In this document: positions 35,267-46,608 of the stretch, piece by piece
Numbering within the stretch: position 1 is the first letter of the stretch
How the letters are laid out: every line of letters begins with the position of its first letter
Source: Limobrevibacterium gyesilva
GTDB lineage: Bacteria > Pseudomonadota > Alphaproteobacteria > Acetobacterales > Acetobacteraceae
Reading direction: 5' to 3'
NCBI RefSeq assembly: GCF_025989185.1
Contig: NZ_JAPDNT010000006.1
Coordinates: 124,001-188,000, forward strand
DNA: 64,000 nt
Position numbers and translations under genes: made by a program
The notes under the pieces: model-generated
Database searches by the model: none
Seen by the model: only the letters and a program-made list of their open reading frames with translations
What the model was told of the DNA's origin: nothing

Positions 35267-35727
35267 TCGACCGCACCGACCGCCGCATCCTGCGCCTGCT
35301 GCAGCAGGACGGCAGGATGACCAACCAGAACCTGTCCGAGCACATCGGCATGTCCCCCTCGCCCTGCCTGCGCCGCCTGCGCGCGCTGGAGGAACGCGGG
35401 GTCATCCGCGGCTACACCGCCATCCTGGACCAGAAAGCCTGCGGGCTGCCGCTGAACGTGTTCACCTCCATCCGCCTCAACCGGCAGTCAGAGGACGACA
35501 TCGCCGAGTTCGAAACCGCCATCGCCGGCTGGGACGAAGTGGTGGAGTGCTACCTCATGACCGGCACGCGCGACTATCTGCTGCGCGTGGTGGTGGAGGG
35601 GCTGGAAGCCTATGAGCGCTTCCTGAAGCAGCGCATGACCCGGCTGAAATGCATCGGCTCCATCGAATCGAATTTCGCCATGGGAACGGTGAAGAAGACC
35701 GCCTCCCTGCCGCTGAAGGCGGATTAG
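35263..35727 (+). CDS. Lrp/AsnC-family transcriptional regulator
   Basis: A 154-aa regulator. Residues 1-60 form the AsnC-type helix-turn-helix (LDRTDRRILRLLQQDGRMTNQNLSEHIGMSPSPCLRRLRALEERGVI). Residues 65-145 form the RAM ligand-binding domain, with VVECYLMTGTRDYLLRVVVE. Divergent from the gamma-lyase-type enzyme; it probably activates or represses that gene in response to an amino acid. An inverted repeat overlaps its start codon. A strong hairpin lies just after its stop. Confidence 0.93.
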   Translation: MLDRTDRRILRLLQQDGRMTNQNLSEHIGMSPSPCLRRLRALEERGVIRGYTAILDQKACGLPLNVFTSIRLNRQSEDDIAEFETAIAGWDEVVECYLMTGTRDYLLRVVVEGLEAYERFLKQRMTRLKCIGSIESNFAMGTVKKTASLPLKAD

Positions 35728-35772
35728 AGCGTGATCGCCACAGGTGGAATCACACGGAGGCGTGAATCACGC
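35728..35772. repeat. weak inverted repeat after the lrp-family gene
   Basis: AGCGTGAT (35728-35735) pairs with ATCACGC (35766-35772). The stretch begins AGAGCGTGATCG, a form like the AGAGCCTGATCGG start of the next hairpin, so both look like members of one intergenic repeat family. Confidence 0.4.
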
Positions 35773-35785
35773 GATGAAACAAAGA

Positions 35786-35831
35786 CCTAGAGCCTGATCG
35801 GAACGCCTATCGGTTCCGATCAGGCTCTAGG
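35786..35831. terminator. perfect 19-bp hairpin, intergenic repeat or terminator
   Basis: Arms 35786-35804 (CCTAGAGCCTGATCGGAAC) and 35813-35831 are exact reverse complements around an 8-base loop. It lies 58 bases after the lrp-family stop. There is no T-run, so it may be an extragenic palindrome rather than an intrinsic terminator. AGAGC-flanked palindromes of this kind are common between genes in alphaproteobacteria. Confidence 0.7.
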
Positions 35832-35949
35832 TGTCTGGCCTCGCGGACCGGCCCCCGGGAAGCCTTCCGTCGGGGCAGCAGAGCCCGCCACGGGATCGCC
35901 GCAATCACCGGCATTCTGCTGTGCGAATGGCATCCAGAGGACCGTGCCC

Positions 35950-36408
35950 ATGCATTCACGTGTCGTTTTGTCGGCGGTGCTGGCCGGCGCGCTGATGACC
36001 GCCGGGGCCCAGGCCAAGCCGCCGCCATGGGCCGGTCACGGGAACGGCGGACCTCCGGGGCAGCAGGCGGGCCCGCAAGGACGCAACGACGCCGGCCCGC
36101 GGGATTTCTCGGACCGCGACCGCATGGCGATCCGCAGCTACTATGCGCCCATGGTTTCCGGTGGCTCGTGTCCGCCAGGGCTGGCGAAGAAGAACAACGG
36201 GTGTCTGCCACCCGGGCAGGCGCGCCAGTGGGCTGTGGGGCGGCCCTTGGCTCCGAGTGTGGTGATCTACCCGCTGCCGGCCGTCCTGATCGCCCAGCTC
36301 AGTCCGGCGCCCGTCGGATATCGCTATGTCCGGGTGGCCTCGGACATTCTGCTGATCGCGGCGGGCACCAGCATGGTGGCTGCCGCGATACAGGACCTGG
36401 CTCAATGA
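35950..36408 (+). CDS. RcnB/CigR-like exported protein
   Basis: A 152-aa exported protein. Signal peptide to about residue 22 (MTAGAQA before KPPPWAG). A Gly/Pro/Gln-rich linker follows, then SCPPGLAKKNNGCLPPGQARQW and the C-terminal YRYVRVASDILLIAAGTSMV typical of the RcnB/CigR group, where RcnB is a periplasmic factor in nickel/cobalt balance. AGAGGA lies 8 bases before the ATG at 35950; an earlier GTG at 35944 is less well placed. It is coupled by ATGA to a glycine/histidine-rich secreted protein. Confidence 0.75.
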   Translation: MHSRVVLSAVLAGALMTAGAQAKPPPWAGHGNGGPPGQQAGPQGRNDAGPRDFSDRDRMAIRSYYAPMVSGGSCPPGLAKKNNGCLPPGQARQWAVGRPLAPSVVIYPLPAVLIAQLSPAPVGYRYVRVASDILLIAAGTSMVAAAIQDLAQ

Positions 36409-37079
36409 CCCGCAACGGGGAAACCCCGGCAATGACGACCATTCTGCATCGCATGGCATTCCTGACCGTCGGCATCACGCTTTCTGCTGCGCTGGCGACC
36501 GCGCCGTGGACGCTGAGCCACGACCTCACTCTGACAGTCAAGCACGCCAAGGCCGCAGGGGGCGGCAACGGCGGAGGGAACGGAGGGGGCAACGGCGGCG
36601 GAAACGGCGGCGGAAACGGGAATGGCGGAGGCGGAGGGCATGGTGGCGGCAACGCCTCCAGCGGCGCCGGCGGCGATCACGCCAGCGGCCATGCGTCCAT
36701 GGGGTCACCCCATGCCGCATCGGCGTCCACGCTCGGCGGGGCGCATGCGCATGAGCCGGCGCCGGCGAGCCCTGGCGCCCTGAGCAGCGCGCTGGGCGCA
36801 CTGAACGCGGCCCATGCGTCGCCGCAGGCACGCGCCTCAGCCGCCGCACAGTCGCGGGTCGGCCAGATCGCGGCCTATGACCGGGCCATGATCGCCGCCC
36901 TGGCAATGCCGACGGCCACGCCAATGGAGAGAGCAGCCCGGAACCAGGCCATCGCCACGGCACGCAGCACGCAGCTGTCGCCCGCGGCCAACAAGGGCCT
37001 GAGCCCAAGCGTTGTCGCCCGGGTCGATGATCTGCTCGGCCTGCCGGCCACCGATCCGTCATTGGGCGTCACGCGCTGA
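36405..37079 (+). CDS. glycine/histidine-rich secreted protein of unknown function
   Basis: A 224-aa protein. A hydrophobic segment (MAFLTVGITLSAALATAPW, about residues 19-37) is a signal peptide or anchor. Residues about 50-85 are a low-complexity repeat of GGGN units encoded by 36557-36653, then a His-bearing stretch (GGDHASGHASMGSPHAAS, GGAHAHE). The C-terminal third is helical and Ala-rich, ending LLGLPATDPSLGVTR. The ATG overlaps the RcnB-like gene's stop (ATGA); ATG 36432 would give a more typical signal peptide. The histidines and the RcnB-like partner suggest metal binding, which is inference. Confidence 0.65.
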   Translation: MTRNGETPAMTTILHRMAFLTVGITLSAALATAPWTLSHDLTLTVKHAKAAGGGNGGGNGGGNGGGNGGGNGNGGGGGHGGGNASSGAGGDHASGHASMGSPHAASASTLGGAHAHEPAPASPGALSSALGALNAAHASPQARASAAAQSRVGQIAAYDRAMIAALAMPTATPMERAARNQAIATARSTQLSPAANKGLSPSVVARVDDLLGLPATDPSLGVTR

Positions 37080-37145
37080 GCGACGGCGAACGGCATCCGC
37101 CAGGTGATCCCGGGCTTCGTGGCGCCCCCCTCCCGAGGGGCGTCA

Positions 37146-37946
37146 TCAGGCCCGGATGTGGATGCCGCCGTCGATATACACGGTGTCGCCCGTCACCCGG
37201 CGGGCGAAATCGCTGGCCAGGAAGGCGCAGTGCCAGCCGACATCCATGACGTCCACCAGCTCGCCCACCGGCGCCCGCTCGGCGGCCTCGTTGAGCAGCA
37301 GGTCGAAATCCTTCAGCCCTGACGCCGCCCGCGTCTTCAGCGGCCCCGGCGAGATCGCGTGCACGCGGATGCCGACAGGGCCGAGCTCGTAGGCCAAATA
37401 GCGGCACGACGCTTCCAGCGCCGCCTTCACCGGGCCCATCACGTTGTAGTTCGGCACCACCTTGTTGGCGCCGTAATAGCTCATGGCGAACATCGCCCCG
37501 CCCCCGGTCATCAGCGGCGCCGCCAGCCGGGCCATGCGCACGAAGGAATGGCAGGAAATGTCCATCGCCTTGGCGAACCCCTCGGCCGAGCAATGCAGCA
37601 GACCACCCTGCAGGTCCTGCTTCGGCGCGAAGGCAATTGAATGGACCAGAACGTCCAGCGTGCCCCAGCGATCGCGGATCGCGTCGAACACGGCCTCCAT
37701 CTGGCCGGGCACGGAGACATCGAGCGGCAGGAAGAGCGGCGCCTCCAGCCCCTGGGCCAGCGGTTCCACGAACGGGCGGGCCTTCTCGTTCAGGTAGGTC
37801 AATGCCAGCTCCGCGCCCGCCACCCGGAAGGCGCTCGCGCAGCCATAGGCGATGGAGTGGTCGTTGGCGACGCCGACGACCAGGGCCTTGCGGCCCGCCA
37901 GCACGGGGGTCCGTTGGAGCGGCGGCGCAGCCTCGCTCGCCGTCAC
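37146..37946 (-). CDS. fabI: enoyl-[acyl-carrier-protein] reductase
   Basis: A 266-aa SDR-fold FabI, the last reduction of type II fatty-acid elongation (NAD(P)H-dependent, trans-2-enoyl-ACP to acyl-ACP). Visible are the cofactor region VVGVANDHSIAYG, SIAFAPK, and the catalytic set in MSYYGANKVVPNYNVMGPVKAALE, where both tyrosines and the lysine of FabI are conserved. The start is GTG 37946, overlapping the stop of the DUF3141 gene (GTGA). This may be a second, specialised FabI, since its partner is not a fatty-acid gene. Confidence 0.9.
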   Translation of the reverse strand: MTASEAAPPLQRTPVLAGRKALVVGVANDHSIAYGCASAFRVAGAELALTYLNEKARPFVEPLAQGLEAPLFLPLDVSVPGQMEAVFDAIRDRWGTLDVLVHSIAFAPKQDLQGGLLHCSAEGFAKAMDISCHSFVRMARLAAPLMTGGGAMFAMSYYGANKVVPNYNVMGPVKAALEASCRYLAYELGPVGIRVHAISPGPLKTRAASGLKDFDLLLNEAAERAPVGELVDVMDVGWHCAFLASDFARRVTGDTVYIDGGIHIRA

Positions 37947-40192
37947 TTCACAGCTTCCGGCGCCGGCGCTCCGATCATGGCCTCGATCCGCGCGAGACGG
38001 CGTGCGGTCTCCGGTGAAGGCTTGCCGGACGCCTCCACCACCAGGCGGATCGCGTTCAACAGTTGCCGCCGCTTCGCCTTGTCGTCAGGCAGGAGGTTCG
38101 GCAGGGCGGCGATCGCGCGCTCCTCATCGCGGCGCACGATCAGGAACTGCTCGCGCGCCACTTCCTTGATCCGGTCGAATGGAAGACGGGCCGCCGCGGG
38201 CGCCTTTGCCCGTATCTGGCTCAGCACGACGAAGCTACGCTCGTCCACTTTGGCGTTGGGAAAGTTGATGTAGATCAGTGCGCGCACCAGCGCCTCCAGC
38301 TCCCCGCCTTCGGCCAGGTGCGCGTCCAGCTCCGCCTCCCTCCGGGCCGCTATCGCCTCGCGGATCGCGTCGCGGCCCTCGCGGCGCCGGCCCGTGCCAT
38401 TGGCCATCAGACCCATGGCCGCCTGCATGAACGGGTTGCCGTAGGTGGAGTGGAACAGCACCTCCTCCCACGTGTCGCGCATCACGCCATAGGTCTGCAG
38501 CGCGGTCTCGATCCATGTGGAGACCGCGCCCTCCAGCTGGCGGAACGGATTATCATCGGGCGCCGGGCGACGATCCGCGCGCACCGCTTCGGCCATGCCC
38601 GCCACTGCCTGCCCGAGCGGATTGCGGTCGGAAAACGCCTCGAAGCGCATCCGGTGCGGATGCAGGTTGCGCATCATCTGCGCGGTCTCCGGCGTCACCA
38701 TCGCGCGCACAGCCGGCGCCAGGAGCGTCCGGTACAGGCCCAGGTTGACGTCCGACAGCCTGGCCACCGTGGCAAACCGCAGGTCGTCCTCGGCGCTGTT
38801 CGTGCCCAGGGCGCGGATATCATCCAGCTTGCGCCGCTCCAGGCGGAACAGGTAGCGGCCCATGATCAGCTCGGGATTGGCGATGTCGGGGTCGACCTCG
38901 GTGATTACCGCCTCGTAGAGCCCGGGTGGCATCAGGTCGATCATGTCCATGCAGCCGATCAGCTCGCTATGCTCCTTCGTCGCCACCTTGCCGGAGACGA
39001 AGATGCCGAGATGGCCGATACTCTGGTGCAGCGTGTAGACGATGGTCTGCCCGCCCGAGATGATTTCATCGTCGGTGTCGTACAGGTCCAGCACCCAGTC
39101 CAGCGCCTGCTGTGGCGGCGTGATGTCGTCGCCCCAGGAGCAGAACACGATGATCGGCGATCTGATGTTGCGCAGGTCGACGCGCATCCCGTCCGAGGTG
39201 GTGATCTCGCCCGAGCTCAGCCGGTTGCCGACGAACAGGTTGTCGGCGATCCACTGCATCTCGCCGGCGTTCAGCAGCACCGGGCTGCCCCACCATTGCT
39301 CGAAGCCCAGGAACCGGCCGGCCTCGGTGTCGACCTTCGAGAAGACGTTGTAGGCCTTCTTCCAGTAGGTGTTGGCCGGGTTCATGTTCTCGAAGTTGGC
39401 GACCAGGTTGGCGCCGTCGAAGATCCCGGCGCCGAGGTCGCCGGACAGCGCCGTCAGCCACGTGCCGCCCAGCATGCCGCCGAGATAGCGCAGCGGATTG
39501 CGGCCGCGCACACCGGCCCAGTATGACAGCGGCGCGCCGGCGAGCAGCAGCGGCCCCACCAGATCGGGCACGATGGAGGCCATCATCATGACCTGCCAGC
39601 CGGCCTGGCAATTTCCGATCAGCACCGGCTTGCCATCCGCCCGCGGATGCCGATCCACCACTGTCTGAACGAAATGCGCCTCGGCCCGGCACACATCCTC
39701 GATCGTCTGGCCGGCCACCGGCTCCGTCAGGAAGCCCACGAAATAGCAGGGATGCCCGGCCTGCAGCGCCACGCCGATCTCGCTGTCATGCTTCATGCCA
39801 CCTATGCCCGGCCCGTGGCCGGCCCGCGGATCGAAGACGATGAAAGGCCGGCGGGTCGGGTCCACGTTCACGCCAGGCGGCGGCACGATGCGCACCAGGC
39901 CGTAATTCACCGGGCGCGGCAGCGTACGGCCGTCCACCAGTATCTCGAACTCGAAGCTCAGCACGTTCGGCGCCGTGCGGGCGGCCGCCTCCAGATGCGC
40001 ATTGCCTCGCCGGCGCAGGATATCGAGGAACAGGATCGTCCGTTGCGCTGTATCGACGACGTAGTCCTGCGCCCGGCCCAACACGTCGAGCCCGCTCCAG
40101 CACGAGGCCAGGTCGGCCGCGTCGCCGCAGGGCATGGGCCATTGGCCGATCAGCCGCGGCCCCTCGCTGGGACGTTCCACTGCACCGTTCAT
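37943..40192 (-). CDS. DUF3141 protein, related to polyhydroxyalkanoate synthase
   Basis: A 749-aa protein with a PhaC-like alpha/beta-hydrolase core. A lipase-like box with cysteine is at about residues 193-197 (GNCQAG), as in PHA synthases. The later SWGDDITPP and SIGHLGIFVSGK stretches would supply the Asp and His. The C-terminal 300 residues are helical and charged and belong to the DUF3141 family. The activity is unproven. GGAGGGGG precedes the ATG at 40192. It is coupled to fabI by GTGA, so an acyl-thioester link between the two is likely. No pta/ackA genes, which accompany this family elsewhere, are seen here. Confidence 0.82.
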   Translation of the reverse strand: MNGAVERPSEGPRLIGQWPMPCGDAADLASCWSGLDVLGRAQDYVVDTAQRTILFLDILRRRGNAHLEAAARTAPNVLSFEFEILVDGRTLPRPVNYGLVRIVPPPGVNVDPTRRPFIVFDPRAGHGPGIGGMKHDSEIGVALQAGHPCYFVGFLTEPVAGQTIEDVCRAEAHFVQTVVDRHPRADGKPVLIGNCQAGWQVMMMASIVPDLVGPLLLAGAPLSYWAGVRGRNPLRYLGGMLGGTWLTALSGDLGAGIFDGANLVANFENMNPANTYWKKAYNVFSKVDTEAGRFLGFEQWWGSPVLLNAGEMQWIADNLFVGNRLSSGEITTSDGMRVDLRNIRSPIIVFCSWGDDITPPQQALDWVLDLYDTDDEIISGGQTIVYTLHQSIGHLGIFVSGKVATKEHSELIGCMDMIDLMPPGLYEAVITEVDPDIANPELIMGRYLFRLERRKLDDIRALGTNSAEDDLRFATVARLSDVNLGLYRTLLAPAVRAMVTPETAQMMRNLHPHRMRFEAFSDRNPLGQAVAGMAEAVRADRRPAPDDNPFRQLEGAVSTWIETALQTYGVMRDTWEEVLFHSTYGNPFMQAAMGLMANGTGRRREGRDAIREAIAARREAELDAHLAEGGELEALVRALIYINFPNAKVDERSFVVLSQIRAKAPAAARLPFDRIKEVAREQFLIVRRDEERAIAALPNLLPDDKAKRRQLLNAIRLVVEASGKPSPETARRLARIEAMIGAPAPEAVK

Positions 40193-40300
40193 GGCCCCCT
40201 CCGATCCCGTGGGGGCGTGATCATGCGCCTTCGCAGATGCAGCATTCAAGCGTCAGGCGCGTGACATTGGCGCGAACGCGCCACGCACGCCCCGGGCTGA

Positions 40301-42937
<2,637 letters not shown>

Positions 42938-43055
42938 GGCGCGGCGGCATTTCCTGCAAGGGGAACGAAAGACCCGGTGACGTAGCGCACGCACACCGCA
43001 CTGTCACGCGCCACGCGCCCGCCGGGCCTTCCATATGGAGCGGATCTTCCGTCCT

Positions 43056-44048
43056 TCAGCCTGCGCCGCTGTCCACCCAGGCCTCGCCTGGCCGCAATGC
43101 GCGAAACCGTGCCGGGTCGATCCCGGCCGCTTCCAGCGCCGCCGCCAATGCCGCCGGGGGCTGGTCGATGGCCTCGTCGGTGAGCTGGAACGTGCCCCAG
43201 TGGTGCCCCAGCGCCTGCGCCGCACCGCAGTCGCGGAAGGCGCGCACGGCTTCGGCAGGGTTCATGTGCTGGGCGCCCATGAACCAGCGGGGCTCGTAGG
43301 CGCCCACCGGCAGCACCGCCACGCGTGGGGCGCCATGCCGGTCCCGGATGGCGCGGAACAGCGCGCCGTCGCCATAGGCGGTATCGCCGACATGATAGAT
43401 GACGCCGGCCGGCGTGGTCAGCACGAAGGCGCCCCACAGCGCCATCCGCCGGTCGCGCAGCCCACGCGCGGACCAGTGCAGCGCCGGCTCCAGGGTCGCG
43501 GTCACGCCGGGCGCCAGTCGCACGGCCTCGCCCCAGTCCAGCACGTCCACGCCGATCTCCGGCCGGCGGCGGCGGATGATCGCGTCGTTGCCAAGCGGCG
43601 CCACGATGCGCGGCCGGAACCGTGCCCACAGCCGGTGCAGCGTCGGCAGGTCCAGATGGTCGTAGTGGTTGTGGGTGACCAGCACCGCCTGCACCGGCGG
43701 CAGGTCGGCGAGCGCGATGCCGGGCGGGTTCACGCGCCTTGGCCCGGCGAAGCGCAGCGGACTGGCACGGGCGGACCAGACGGGATCGATCAGGATGTTC
43801 AGCCCGGCCACCTGCACCAGGAAGCTGGCATGCCCCACCAGGGTGATCCGCAGCCCGGCGACCCGCGGCGGCGGCATGGCGCCGGCGAACGGGCTGGGAA
43901 ACGAGGCTGGCCACCGCGCCCGCTCGCCGCGGAAACGCCAGCGCAGCAGATCGCCGGCCCGCTTGTCCGTGTCATGGCCGGGGATGAAGAACCGGGTGCC
44001 GTCGAAATGGCCCGAGGGCGGGCCGCGGTGATAGGGCGTACGGGTCAG
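43056..44048 (-). CDS. MBL-fold metallohydrolase (NAPE-PLD/UlaG-like), probable CTG start
   Basis: About 330 aa with a metallo-beta-lactamase fold. Metal ligands are in THNHYDHLD (about residue 130), GDTAYGDG and the C-terminal GHHWGTFQLTDE. The N-terminal YHRGPPSGHFDGTRFF stretch is typical of the family (often GPPSDHFDGTRFFNPG), and no ATG or GTG is in frame just before it. The best start is CTG 44048: AGGGAG lies 8 bases upstream, and the CTG overlaps the previous TGA (CTGA). An earlier GTG at 44216 would add 56 atypical residues. Substrate unknown, probably a phosphoester or lactone. Confidence 0.75.
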   Translation of the reverse strand: MTRTPYHRGPPSGHFDGTRFFIPGHDTDKRAGDLLRWRFRGERARWPASFPSPFAGAMPPPRVAGLRITLVGHASFLVQVAGLNILIDPVWSARASPLRFAGPRRVNPPGIALADLPPVQAVLVTHNHYDHLDLPTLHRLWARFRPRIVAPLGNDAIIRRRRPEIGVDVLDWGEAVRLAPGVTATLEPALHWSARGLRDRRMALWGAFVLTTPAGVIYHVGDTAYGDGALFRAIRDRHGAPRVAVLPVGAYEPRWFMGAQHMNPAEAVRAFRDCGAAQALGHHWGTFQLTDEAIDQPPAALAAALEAAGIDPARFRALRPGEAWVDSGAG

Positions 44049-44965
44049 TGCGGCATCTCCCTGGTCACACGCAGCCCGGCGATCGCCACGCGCAGGCCGT
44101 TCAGCCGCAACGCGATCTCGGCGCTGCCGCCGGTGGGGCAGCAATTGGCGTCCTGGTCCTGCCACAGATCGGTCCGCGCGGTCATGCTCAACCAGTCCGG
44201 GTAGATGCCCTTCCACGCCCCGAGGCCTTTCGGCAGCCGTTGGCCCAACGCCTCCACCCAGCTCTCGATATCCACTTCACGCCAGGTTCCGTCGCGCCAC
44301 GCATACAGGGCCTCCGCGGAGTAGTCGCCGGTCCCCAGCGAGTGCCCGGGCAGCAGCAGGAACGGCCCCGCCGGATTGGTCACGATGCCCGGTGCGCCGA
44401 ACTGGGTGCTGCCGCCCTGGGCCCAGACCACCGGCACCACCTGGTCCGTCCCGGTCGCCGCCAACACCACCACGGCCGCACCGCTGCGCCGCCCGGCATC
44501 GTCGTAGACCTGCAGCTGATAGACCAGCGCAGGCCCTGGCGCACCCGCCACGCTGCCGGAGTCCTGCACCTTGCAGACCCCCGGCAGGTCATCGTCGAGC
44601 CGCACGCACATGCTGTCGGCGTCAGCGCGCAGGATGGGCGTGCGAATGGCGCGGATCCGGGCCGCCATGGCGCGCAACGACGCGCTGCGCGCCTGGATCG
44701 CCTGCAGCAGGAACGCGTCCGTATCCGCCCTGCCCAGCTCCTGCGCCAGCCAGCGCGCCTGCTCGCGGCGCAGGGACTGCGCATTGACCGCCACCGCCAT
44801 CGCCGCGGCATAGGCAGCCGCCAGGTCACTGTCGGCGTCGGACAGCGCAAGGCTGGCGCAGATTCGCTTCTCCATGGGCGTCACGGCCCGCGTGCAATCG
44901 AACCCGGCGGCGAAGGAATGCCCGGCAACCATCTGAAACATAACGATCGCCAGCACACCCAGCAT
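44045..44965 (-). CDS. LprI-like (DUF1311) exported protein with unknown C-terminal part
   Basis: A 306-aa exported protein with a signal peptide to about residue 22. Residues about 24-100 form an LprI/DUF1311-type domain with CTRAVTPMEKRICASLALSDADSDLAAAYAAA, whose cysteines are typical; such domains inhibit lysozyme in some bacteria. The C-terminal 200 residues contain paired cysteines (CVRLDDDLPGVC, NCC) and no family I recognise. GGAGG lies 5 bases before the ATG at 44965. It is followed by the MBL-fold gene through a CTGA junction. Confidence 0.65.
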   Translation of the reverse strand: MLGVLAIVMFQMVAGHSFAAGFDCTRAVTPMEKRICASLALSDADSDLAAAYAAAMAVAVNAQSLRREQARWLAQELGRADTDAFLLQAIQARSASLRAMAARIRAIRTPILRADADSMCVRLDDDLPGVCKVQDSGSVAGAPGPALVYQLQVYDDAGRRSGAAVVVLAATGTDQVVPVVWAQGGSTQFGAPGIVTNPAGPFLLLPGHSLGTGDYSAEALYAWRDGTWREVDIESWVEALGQRLPKGLGAWKGIYPDWLSMTARTDLWQDQDANCCPTGGSAEIALRLNGLRVAIAGLRVTREMPH

Positions 44966-45125
44966 CGGCACCTCCGGCCGAAGCGGCGGCCAAGAGCAAC
45001 ATGGGGCGGATCGGCTTCGCCAATCTCATAGATTTGCCGGGCAAATCAAATTGCGAGTGCCCTGGCCCCGGCGTTTGCCGTGTCTTGCGATGGGCGCCAG
45101 GATCAGCAGGGGCGGCGGAACCCGT

Positions 45126-45566
45126 TCAGCGACGATACGGCAATGGCAGCAGAATGCGCACCGGCAGTTTCACCAGGCCGGTGGGGCCGGGCACGATGAC
45201 CAGGGCGTCCGGGGCGTAATCCGTCATCATCTCGCGGCAGGCGCCGCAGGGCGGGACGACCGCCATGTTCCGATCGTCCTCCTCCGGCTTGGGGTGGCGC
45301 ACCGCCACGGCCGTCGTGATGGTGCCGTCGCCCTCCAGCACGGCGCGCCCCAGCGCCACCGCCTCGGCACAGACCGACAGGCGCCCGACGGTTGCGCCCA
45401 GATGCACGCCAGTCCAGATCCGCCCGTCGCGACCGCGCAACGCCGCGGCCACAGTGTGCCAGAACGGGCGGTAATGATGCTGCATGACCGACCGCGCCGC
45501 CTCGACCAGGGCGCGATCGGCGTCGTCCAGCGGAAGCCCCGCGTCGGGGCTGATGCGCGCGTCCAA
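45126..45566 (-). CDS. cytidine deaminase-like enzyme
   Basis: A 146-aa cytidine/deoxycytidylate deaminase-fold protein. The zinc site is recognisable: SVCAEAVALG (CAE, the form in tetrameric CDAs) and VPPCGACREMM. The length matches cytidine or blasticidin-S-type deaminases. It begins at TTG 45566, with AGGG spaced in the gap after recA's stop only 7 bases away, so it is likely read through from recA. Whether the substrate is cytidine, a modified base or an antibiotic is open. Confidence 0.75.
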   Translation of the reverse strand: MDARISPDAGLPLDDADRALVEAARSVMQHHYRPFWHTVAAALRGRDGRIWTGVHLGATVGRLSVCAEAVALGRAVLEGDGTITTAVAVRHPKPEEDDRNMAVVPPCGACREMMTDYAPDALVIVPGPTGLVKLPVRILLPLPYRR

Positions 45567-45573
45567 GGGCGCC

Positions 45574-46608
45574 CTATTCAGCCGCCTCGGCGTCGTCCGT
45601 GTCCGGCGCGTCCATCATGTTGGTCACCACGCCGGCATGTTCCCGCACTTTCTTTTCAATGGCTTCCGCCATGTCCTTGTGATCCCGTAGGAACTGCTTG
45701 GCGTTCTCCCGCCCCTGGCCGATGCGGGTGCTGTCATAGCTGAACCAGGCGCCCGCCTTCTCCACCACATTGGCCTTCACGCCGAGGTCGATCAGCTCGC
45801 CCACCTTGCTGATGCCTTCGCCGTACATGATGTCGAACTCCACTTGCCGGAACGGCGGGGCCAGCTTGTTCTTCACCACCTTCACGCGGGTCTGGTTGCC
45901 GACAGCCGCCTCACGGTCCTTGATCTGGCCGATGCGGCGGATGTCCAGGCGGATGGACGCGTAGAACTTCAACGCGTTGCCGCCCGTCGTCGTCTCCGGA
46001 TTGCCGAACATGACGCCGATCTTCAGGCGGATCTGATTGAGGAAGATCAGCATGGTGTGGCTGCGTGAGACGCTGCCGGTGATCTTGCGCAGTGCCTGGC
46101 TCATCAGCCGCGCGTGCAGGCCGACATGGCTGTCGCCCATCTCGCCTTCCAGCTCGGCGCGGGGCACCAGGGCGGCGACGCTGTCCACGACCAGGATGTC
46201 CACCGCCCCCGAGCGCACCAGCGTATCGGCGATCTCCAGCGCCTGCTCGCCGGCGTCGGGCTGGCTGATCAGCAGGTTGTCCACGTCCACGCCGAGCTTG
46301 CGCGCATAGATCGGGTCGAGCGCGTGCTCGGCGTCGATGAAGGCGCAAGTGCCGCCGCGCTTCTGCGCCTCGGCGATGGCGTGCAGCGCGAGCGTGGTCT
46401 TGCCCGAGCTTTCCGGCCCGTAGATCTCGACGATGCGCCCGCGCGGCAGGCCGCCGATGCCCAGCGCCAGATCGAGGCCCAGCGAGCCCGAGGGAATCAC
46501 CTCGATCTGCTCGTCGCCCGAGCGCGCGCCCATGCGCATGATCGAGCCCTTGCCGAAAGCCCGCTCGATCTGAGCCATGGCGGCGTCGAGGGCTTTGTTC
46601 TTATCCAT
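45574..46608 (-). CDS. recA: recombinase RecA
   Basis: A 344-aa DNA-strand-exchange ATPase and SOS co-protease. Walker [10 protein letters not shown] lies at about residues 66-74. [35 protein letters not shown] (loop 2) and [22 protein letters not shown] are diagnostic. An acidic C-terminus ([11 protein letters not shown]) is present. The upstream region carries an SOS box and probable promoter at 46737-46770. A deaminase-like gene follows after 7 bases. Confidence 0.98.
   Translation of the reverse strand: MDKNKALDAAMAQIERAFGKGSIMRMGARSGDEQIEVIPSGSLGLDLALGIGGLPRGRIVEIYGPESSGKTTLALHAIAEAQKRGGTCAFIDAEHALDPIYARKLGVDVDNLLISQPDAGEQALEIADTLVRSGAVDILVVDSVAALVPRAELEGEMGDSHVGLHARLMSQALRKITGSVSRSHTMLIFLNQIRLKIGVMFGNPETTTGGNALKFYASIRLDIRRIGQIKDREAAVGNQTRVKVVKNKLAPPFRQVEFDIMYGEGISKVGELIDLGVKANVVEKAGAWFSYDSTRIGQGRENAKQFLRDHKDMAEAIEKKVREHAGVVTNMMDAPDTDDAEAAE

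Noticed and set aside
36557-36653. Short tandem repeat that could be taken for a CRISPR or satellite
   Set aside because: The repeat encodes GGGN units inside a protein frame, with no spacers or regular repeat length of 25-40 bases.
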